Assembly (NCBI GenBank): GCA_963812945.1
Contig: CAWEXD010000009.1
Location: forward strand, 1-43,704
Length of the DNA: 43,704 nt
Reading direction: 5' to 3'
Origin: DASRDR01 sp963812945 [NCBI: uncultured Candidatus Rokubacteria bacterium]
GTDB taxonomy: Bacteria > Methylomirabilota > Methylomirabilia > Rokubacteriales
Positions within the stretch are counted from its first letter, which is position 1; each line of letters begins with the position of its first letter. Positions 38,882-43,704 of this stretch are shown here, piece by piece. The notes beneath the pieces were generated by a model, which worked only from the letters and a program-made list of their open reading frames with translations, searched no databases and had not been told where the DNA came from. The position numbers and the translations under genes were made by a program.

Positions 38882-40338
38882 GCGTCGAGGCGCGCCGCGA
38901 GCCACGCCGGGAGCGTGGTGCTCCCGCGCGGCTGGCCGTCCGCGAGCTCGCCCCGGATCTCGCCGAGCCGCCCCCCGCGCTGGGCGAAGACGTCGTGCTT
39001 GTGGATCGTCTCCATGTTGACCTGCCGCGCGTGGACGTAGGCGTCGTCGGGCAGCTCGGGGTACGTGTTGACGAAGTTCCGCAGGATCTCGCGGACCGTG
39101 TCCTCGACGAAGCGCGGATGCCGGTGCGCCTTCTCCACGACGAACAGCTCGTCCGGGCGCTTCAGCAGATCGTAGCTCTCCGAGCTCATCGAGGCCTCGA
39201 CGATCTCGACCAGGTCCTCGGCGCGGAGCGGGCGGTCGGCGCCGACGAGGAGCCGCCCGCGCCCTCGCTGGTTGTGGGTCGCGACCGGCACCAGGGACAG
39301 CACCTGCTCGGTGAGGTCCGGCGAGAGGCCGTGCTCGCGCAGGCGCGCCGCCGCCTGCGCGCGGACCATTTCCTGGGCGCACGGACAGGCCATCATGCCC
39401 TCCGCCTCCACGCCGATCAGCTGGACCGTGCGGCGGGGCGTGGCGGCGGCGATGCCGATCAGGGTGTAGAGCTCCTGGGAGGGCTTCCCCGAGACGGGCG
39501 CTCGCCGCTCGAGGGGAAACTGGGCGCGGATCTCCACGTCCGCCCGCCCGGCGCGGTGTCCCACGGTCAGGGCCTGGGCGATCCGCTCGGCCAGGGTCTC
39601 GATCATCGGCGCCTCGAACGCGCCGAGGTCCTCCAGCACCTCCTCCACGGTGTCGCTGAAGCGCGACATGTGCGCGCCCTTCTGGTCCGGCGGGAGCTCG
39701 ACGAAGAGGTCGAGCGTCGCGTAGAAGAGCCCGCCGCCGTCGGCCAGCCGGATGATCCGGTGAAGGCCCGTCACGCCCGTCTGGTCGAGCCGGAGGCGCG
39801 CCGACGGCGATTCCTCCTGGACGTCCCGCTCGAGGCGCGCCGTCAGGCCCCGCTCCACCCGGACGATGCCGCGCGTGTCCCCGAGGTCCTGGAGGAGCTC
39901 GGCGACGGTCCGCCCGAGCACCGGGTGCCGGAGGTCGGGCGCGATGTCGTGGAGCGGCACCAGGACGAACCCGCGCTCGGCGACGCGCGGGTGCGGCACC
40001 TGGAGCGTCTCGGTGTCGACCACCTGGTCGCCGAAGAAGAGGATATCGATGTCGATCGGCCGCGGGCCGTACCGCTCGCCGCCGCGGCGGCCCATGCGGG
40101 CCTCGATGCGCTTGACGACGGCCAGGAGGCCCGCCGGGTCGAGCGCGGTGACGCCCTTCAGCGCCAGGTTCAGGAACCGGGGCTGATCGGCGACGTGCGC
40201 GGGCTCCGTCTCGTAGACGGGCGAGACGCGCTCGATGCGCACGTGGCTGCGGAGGCTCTGGAGCGCCTCCGCCAGGTTTGCCTGGCGGTCGCCCAGGTTG
40301 GCGCCCAGCCCGAGGTACACGACCGACGGCGACGTCAC
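38878..40338 (-). CDS. FolK::MptA fusion: HPPK plus GTP cyclohydrolase (MptA/FolE2 type)
   Basis: The 486-residue protein has two domains. Residues ~5-165 are 6-hydroxymethyl-dihydropterin pyrophosphokinase (VVYLGLGANLGDRQANL; RYGPRPIDIDILFF is the HPPK signature). Residues ~195-486 are a FolE2/MptA-type GTP cyclohydrolase, with SGKPSQELYTLIGIAA, GMMACPCAQEMVRAQ (metal Cys) and NMETIHKHDVFAQ. Together they would make early and late intermediates of the pterin branch of H4MPT. The GTG overlaps the PTPS stop (GTGA). A fused HPPK-MptA enzyme is unusual. Confidence 0.85.
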   Translation of the reverse strand: MTSPSVVYLGLGANLGDRQANLAEALQSLRSHVRIERVSPVYETEPAHVADQPRFLNLALKGVTALDPAGLLAVVKRIEARMGRRGGERYGPRPIDIDILFFGDQVVDTETLQVPHPRVAERGFVLVPLHDIAPDLRHPVLGRTVAELLQDLGDTRGIVRVERGLTARLERDVQEESPSARLRLDQTGVTGLHRIIRLADGGGLFYATLDLFVELPPDQKGAHMSRFSDTVEEVLEDLGAFEAPMIETLAERIAQALTVGHRAGRADVEIRAQFPLERRAPVSGKPSQELYTLIGIAAATPRRTVQLIGVEAEGMMACPCAQEMVRAQAAARLREHGLSPDLTEQVLSLVPVATHNQRGRGRLLVGADRPLRAEDLVEIVEASMSSESYDLLKRPDELFVVEKAHRHPRFVEDTVREILRNFVNTYPELPDDAYVHARQVNMETIHKHDVFAQRGGRLGEIRGELADGQPRGSTTLPAWLAARLDA

Positions 40339-40850
40339 GGACGCTCCGCCCGGCCCTGCGGGCCCCCGCCGAGCGCCTCGCGGTAGATGGCGCACTGGCC
40401 GAACGACTCGTCCACCTCGACCTGGAGCGCCGTGGCGCCCGGCGGCAGCGTGTGGAGCGCCTGCCGGAGCTCCTGGGCGATCCACCAGGCCAGCATCTCG
40501 GCGGTGGTGTTGGGGATCGGGAGGAGCACCACGTCGCTCAGGGGGAACACGTACCGCTTCTCGCGGTAGGCGGCCTCGACCTCGGTCCCGCCGGGAGTGA
40601 CGCGGATGAGCGCGCTCTTCGTCGGGAGGAGCATCCGGTGGTCCAGGCGGTCCACCACGGCCTTGAGCGCGCGCTTGAGCCGCGTGAAGTCGAACACGTA
40701 CGCGTTCTCGTCGAGCGGGCCCTCGAGCGCGACCGCCACCCGGTAGTTGTGCCCGTGGAGCGGCTCGCACTCGTGCCCGTCGTAGGTGATGAAGTGACCG
40801 GCGCAGAACACGGTGTAGTCCTTCTCGATGCGCACCCGGTAGTCGCTCAC
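40335..40850 (-). CDS. 6-Pyruvoyl-tetrahydropterin synthase-like (PTPS/QueD family)
   Basis: The 171-residue protein has the PTPS zinc site: FCAGHFITY and CEPLHGHNYRV, with a later LDHRMLL and C-terminal PNTTAEMLAWWIAQEL. The active motif CEPLHGH has both the Cys of the QueD type and the Glu found in PTPS-III, the version that converts dihydroneopterin triphosphate to hydroxymethyl-dihydropterin in place of FolB. In this position it could supply substrate for the FolK domain of its neighbour. It is joined to both neighbours by GTGA overlaps. Confidence 0.88.
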   Translation of the reverse strand: MSDYRVRIEKDYTVFCAGHFITYDGHECEPLHGHNYRVAVALEGPLDENAYVFDFTRLKRALKAVVDRLDHRMLLPTKSALIRVTPGGTEVEAAYREKRYVFPLSDVVLLPIPNTTAEMLAWWIAQELRQALHTLPPGATALQVEVDESFGQCAIYREALGGGPQGRAERP

Positions 40851-41872
40851 GGGCGGATTCCCGCCCTGTGCGCCCGGTGGACGGGCTTCCGGCGTGCCTG
40901 GCGGGCCGGCCGGTCTCGCGCGGGGGCCTCGAGCAGCCACACGAAGAGCGCGGCCGCGACGAGATCCGCCGAGGTTCCGGGATTGAGGCGGTTGCCGCGC
41001 CGCCGGAGATCCCGGTCGAGCCGCCGCGCGGCGGCGAGCCCTTTCGGGGTCTCGAAGCCCCCGGCCCGCACCGCCGCCCCGGCCTGCCGGGCCACCGCCG
41101 CCGCGGCGGCGGCGCCGGCCTTGCGGGCGATGAGCGTGTCCGGCACCCGGGCCATCAGCTCGAGATGAGCCTCCGCGATGGCGTCGAGCAGCCCGAGACC
41201 CCGGCCGAGCGCCCGGCGGAGGCTCGCCAGGACCAGGTCGAACGTGACTGCGAACCCTCGCACGTACTCCGACGCGATGGTGTCGCGCCCGGCGGACAGC
41301 CGCATCGCCTCGCGCAGGGTGACCGCGGGCGGCCGCCGGACGTCCGCGGCCCCGCCCGATCCGAGCCCGCCTGGCCGAGCCAGCCGGATCGCCCGGTACG
41401 CCCAGCGCGCGTCGTTCACGTCGAGCCCGCGCAGGACGCGGGCGAGCCGGCGCCGGAAGTCCGTCCGCTCCGGCGACCGCGCGGCCGCCGCGAGCGGCGC
41501 GAACAGGAGGGCCATGCCGAGGTTCGTGTTGGAGGGCGCCACGCGGGCGGTCGCCGCCACCGCGCGGTACACCGTCCGGCCGACCCGCCCCGGCGCGGCG
41601 GAGGCGACGGCGGCCCCGAGCGCCTGGGCGCTCAGGGCGAAGTCCTCGAAGCGCGCATCCGCGAAGCCGCGGGTCGGCGTCACGTTGCCGACCTTCTCCG
41701 CGCACGCCTCGAGCGCGCAGGCGAGCGTGGCGGCGGCGGCGAGGCGCGCCGCCGACGGCCGCACGGCCGAGATGGAGTTGACCAGACGGCCTGCGGCCTG
41801 CGGCGGACGCCGTGCGGCCTGCGGCGGACGACCCGAGGCCTGCGCCAACGGCCGTGCGGCCTGGGCGCTCAC
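40847..41872 (-). CDS. Triphosphoribosyl-dephospho-CoA-synthase-like (CitG/MdcB) protein of the H4MPT island
   Basis: The 341-residue mostly helical protein has LACALEACAEKVGNVTPTRG, PSNTNLGMALLFAPLAAAAR and TPKGLAAARRLDRDLRRRG then NPGTSADLVAAALFVWLLE. These are landmarks of CitG/MdcB-type proteins. Homologues occur in bacterial H4MPT clusters without citrate lyase, and may transfer a phosphoribosyl-type group during cofactor assembly; this is inference. The first ~28 residues are a Pro/Ala/Gln/Arg repeat (RPPQAARRPPQAAGR) made of a ~21-bp DNA repeat. It is joined by GTGA overlaps on both sides. Confidence 0.78.
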   Translation of the reverse strand: MSAQAARPLAQASGRPPQAARRPPQAAGRLVNSISAVRPSAARLAAAATLACALEACAEKVGNVTPTRGFADARFEDFALSAQALGAAVASAAPGRVGRTVYRAVAATARVAPSNTNLGMALLFAPLAAAARSPERTDFRRRLARVLRGLDVNDARWAYRAIRLARPGGLGSGGAADVRRPPAVTLREAMRLSAGRDTIASEYVRGFAVTFDLVLASLRRALGRGLGLLDAIAEAHLELMARVPDTLIARKAGAAAAAAVARQAGAAVRAGGFETPKGLAAARRLDRDLRRRGNRLNPGTSADLVAAALFVWLLEAPARDRPARQARRKPVHRAHRAGIRP

Positions 41873-42822
41873 CGGAGCGCTCCCGCGGGCAGGGCGCGCC
41901 CCCGCGCCGCGACCGCGTGCTCCGCGATCACGGCGGCGACGTCGACCTCCGTCGTCTGCTGGAGCCCGCGCCATCCGGGGATTCCGTTGACCTCGATCAC
42001 GAGCGCCCGTCCGTCCTCCGCGTGCAGGAGGTCCACCCCGGCATAGTCCGCCTCCACGAGGGCCGCCGCCTGGAGGCTCAGGCGCTCCAGCGCGCCGGAC
42101 AGGACGGCGGCCTCCGTCCGGGCGCCCTGCGACACGTTCGTCTTCCAGCCGGCGGCTCGCCGCGTCATCGCGGCCACCAGCCGCCCGCCGACGACGAACG
42201 CGCGGAGATCGCGCCCGCCATGAGGCACGAACTCCTGGAGATAGAACACCGAGCGCGTCACTTCCAGCGCCCGGCAGGTACGGTAGGCGAGGTCGGGGTC
42301 GGTCACCCGCACGATGCCACGGCCCTCGGAGCCGAAGAGGGGCTTGATGACGACGTCCCCTCCGAGCGCCTCGAAGGCCTCCAGCGCGTCGTCGAGCCGC
42401 TCGCAGACCCGGGTTCGTGGCGTCGGCAGCCCCGCGTCCTCTAGGAGCGCCGAGGTGAAGTACTTGTCCACGGTGCGCTCGATGCAGCGCGGGGAGTTGA
42501 CGACCGCCACACCGAGCCGCGCCAGGCGGTGGAGGGCGTCGACCCGGAAGATGACCTGCTCGAGCGAGCCCGCGGGGATCGCGCGCACGATCACCGTCGC
42601 GCAGTCGTCGAGGCGGACGCCCCCGGCGGCGACGCGGGATCGATCACCGGCGGCGGCTGAGGCAGCGGTGCCCCCCGTAGCGGCGGTGGCTCCCGTCGTG
42701 GACACGGCGGCCGCGAGGGCCGTGATGGGAGCCACGACCGTCTCCGCGCCCCGCTCCCGGAGGGCGTGCGCCAGGCGAGCCTCGTGCCAGCCGGACCGCG
42801 AGCCCAGGATGGCGACCTTCAC
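41869..42822 (-). CDS. RimK/MptN-like ATP-grasp ligase
   Basis: The 317-residue protein starts KVAILGSRSGWHEARLAHAL. It contains the RimK-type signature NSPRCIERTVDKYFTSALLE, DVVIKPLFGSEGRGIVRV (ATP loop), LQEFVPHGGRDLRAFVVG and LVIEVNGIPGWRGLQ. It is probably a glutamate or other amino-acid ligase that extends the side chain of the pterin or furan cofactor (MptN-like; the position matches the 'orf17' type gene of methylotroph clusters). It is joined by GTGA overlaps to mch and the CitG-like gene. Confidence 0.83.
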   Translation of the reverse strand: MKVAILGSRSGWHEARLAHALRERGAETVVAPITALAAAVSTTGATAATGGTAASAAAGDRSRVAAGGVRLDDCATVIVRAIPAGSLEQVIFRVDALHRLARLGVAVVNSPRCIERTVDKYFTSALLEDAGLPTPRTRVCERLDDALEAFEALGGDVVIKPLFGSEGRGIVRVTDPDLAYRTCRALEVTRSVFYLQEFVPHGGRDLRAFVVGGRLVAAMTRRAAGWKTNVSQGARTEAAVLSGALERLSLQAAALVEADYAGVDLLHAEDGRALVIEVNGIPGWRGLQQTTEVDVAAVIAEHAVAARGRALPAGALR

Positions 42823-43704
42823 GCGGTCCTCCCGCCGCCGGCCGCCCCGCCGACGCCGGCCACGCCGCCAACTCCGAACGATGCCTTCAGCACGTCCGGC
42901 GCGAGCCGCCCCGCATGGAAGACGCGTCCCGAGGCCAGGTTGTTGACGACCACCTCGGCCGGGCTGAACAGCATCCGGTCGATCTTGTAGAAGTCGTTGC
43001 CGGCCCGCTTGAAGATCTCGTAGAAGGGCGTCCCGTAGTCCGCCGACGTCGAGGCCGGCAGCCGCTCGACCATCGCCCCGACCTCGTCGTCGTCCGCGTG
43101 GACCGCGAAGTACGCGCGCGTGCCGTAGAGGATGCAGTCGTTGGTCCACCCGATGGCGCGGAGGTCGTTCTTCGCCACCGGCGCGAGTGGGCAGACGCCC
43201 GCGCCGCTCCGCACGCGGCGCACGTCGAAGCCGAGCTCGAGCATCTTGTGGAGCCCGGTCTCGACCGAGCGCGCGGCCACCTGAACGCAGCCGGCGATGC
43301 TCGCGGTGGGGGCGATGAGGAGCCGGAGGGCCGCCGGCCGGACCCGGCACTTGTCGGCGACGAATCGGACGACCGCCTCGTCGGGCAGTGCCCGTCCCTC
43401 GAGCACGAGCACGGCCGTGTCCGCGGTCTCCGTGTAGCCGATCCGCTCGTAGAGCTCCTTCTCCACGCGGGCGACGCTGCGGGCCGGCCCCGAGCCCATC
43501 GCGAAGTAGCCGGGCGGGTCGATCGCCCAGCCGGCGTACTGGCTCGCCAGGCACGCGGCCACCGGGTGGTCGGTCGTCACGCCCACGGCGGGGAGCCAGA
43601 GCCCGCCCACGTCGACGCTGGTGAAGGACACCGAGGCGAGCCCCGCAAGGCAGACCTCCGCCAGCCTCCGTCCGGTCTCGAGCCCGCCGGCGACGGCGAC
43701 GCCG
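42819..43704 (-). CDS. mch: Methenyl-H4MPT cyclohydrolase (5' end cut by window)
   Basis: The visible ~295 residues read GVAVAGGLETGRRLAEVCLA, then LWLPAVGVTTDHPVAACLA, YAGWAID, LIAPTASIAGCVQVAARSVE and GTPFYEIFKRAGNDFYKID. This matches Mch, which hydrolyses methenyl-H4MPT to formyl-H4MPT. The start lies beyond 43704. The last ~15 residues are Gly/Ala-rich and not conserved. It heads, or lies within, the unit mch-MptN-like-CitG-like-PTPS-FolK::MptA. Confidence 0.95.
   Translation of the reverse strand, partial: GVAVAGGLETGRRLAEVCLAGLASVSFTSVDVGGLWLPAVGVTTDHPVAACLASQYAGWAIDPPGYFAMGSGPARSVARVEKELYERIGYTETADTAVLVLEGRALPDEAVVRFVADKCRVRPAALRLLIAPTASIAGCVQVAARSVETGLHKMLELGFDVRRVRSGAGVCPLAPVAKNDLRAIGWTNDCILYGTRAYFAVHADDDEVGAMVERLPASTSADYGTPFYEIFKRAGNDFYKIDRMLFSPAEVVVNNLASGRVFHAGRLAPDVLKASFGVGGVAGVGGAAGGGRTA

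Noticed and set aside
38296-40386. A 696-codon open frame on the plus strand
   Set aside because: It is the antisense shadow of folK-mptA; its translation is Arg/Gly/Pro-rich, while the opposite strand has HPPK and MptA motifs and good overlaps with neighbours.

Overview
The window is high-GC bacterial DNA. It combines a dense tetrahydromethanopterin (H4MPT) and methanofuran one-carbon gene island, an arsenic cluster, several single-gene transporters and many small secreted proteins. This mix fits the Candidatus Rokubacteria/Methylomirabilota (NC10) group. That placement is inferred from gene content and base composition, since the window has no rRNA or marker gene to confirm it.

Positions 1-9.4 kb are scarred accessory DNA. 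It holds a frameshifted serine-recombinase tail, a frameshifted EamA transporter, a 3' piece of a glyoxalase-fold gene, an acyl-CoA synthetase, a VOC dioxygenase-like gene, and a GNAT gene whose first ~55 codons read antisense through a piece of a substrate-binding-protein gene. An intact copy of that substrate-binding protein follows, then a 3' half of a tRNA-Met with a terminator, a TPM-domain membrane protein and a LEA14-like lipoprotein.

Positions 9.3-15.9 kb are a minus-strand arsenic cluster in two transcription units. The first is arsR1-arsM-aquaporin-arsC-arsN1-MFS; the second is arsR2-arsO followed by an MFS stub. No ArsB or Acr3 pump is present. Both arsR genes have TTGACA-16-TANNNT promoters with dyads in or beside them.

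Positions 16-28.4 kb hold a mixed set: a PaaK/LuxE-like ANL protein, YHS and PRC-barrel proteins, a phosphotriesterase-family hydrolase, DUF2141 and monooxygenase-fold proteins, an EamA transporter, an archaeal-looking nucleotidyltransferase, an FAH-family hydrolase, a protein built from ~66-residue repeats, and an amidohydrolase.

Positions 28.5-43.7 kb are the C1 island. One block is mtdB-DUF1464-ATP-grasp (MfnD-like). A second is SDR-PCD-DHPS-like. A third is mfnF-[inverted repeat]-mfnE. The fourth is mch (cut by the window end)-RimK/MptN-like ligase-CitG-like-PTPS-FolK::MptA, joined by four consecutive GTGA overlaps. mfnB and a HisA-like gene lie on the opposite strand. Together these genes cover H4MPT-linked C1 oxidation (MtdB, Mch), pterin synthesis (MptA, PTPS, FolK, PCD, DHPS-like) and furan/methanofuran synthesis (MfnB, MfnE, MfnF, ATP-grasp ligases). 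The formaldehyde-activating enzyme and the formyltransferase/hydrolase complex are not in the window. Many first-in-unit genes have a -10-like hexamer 6-9 nt before the start codon, which suggests leaderless mRNAs.
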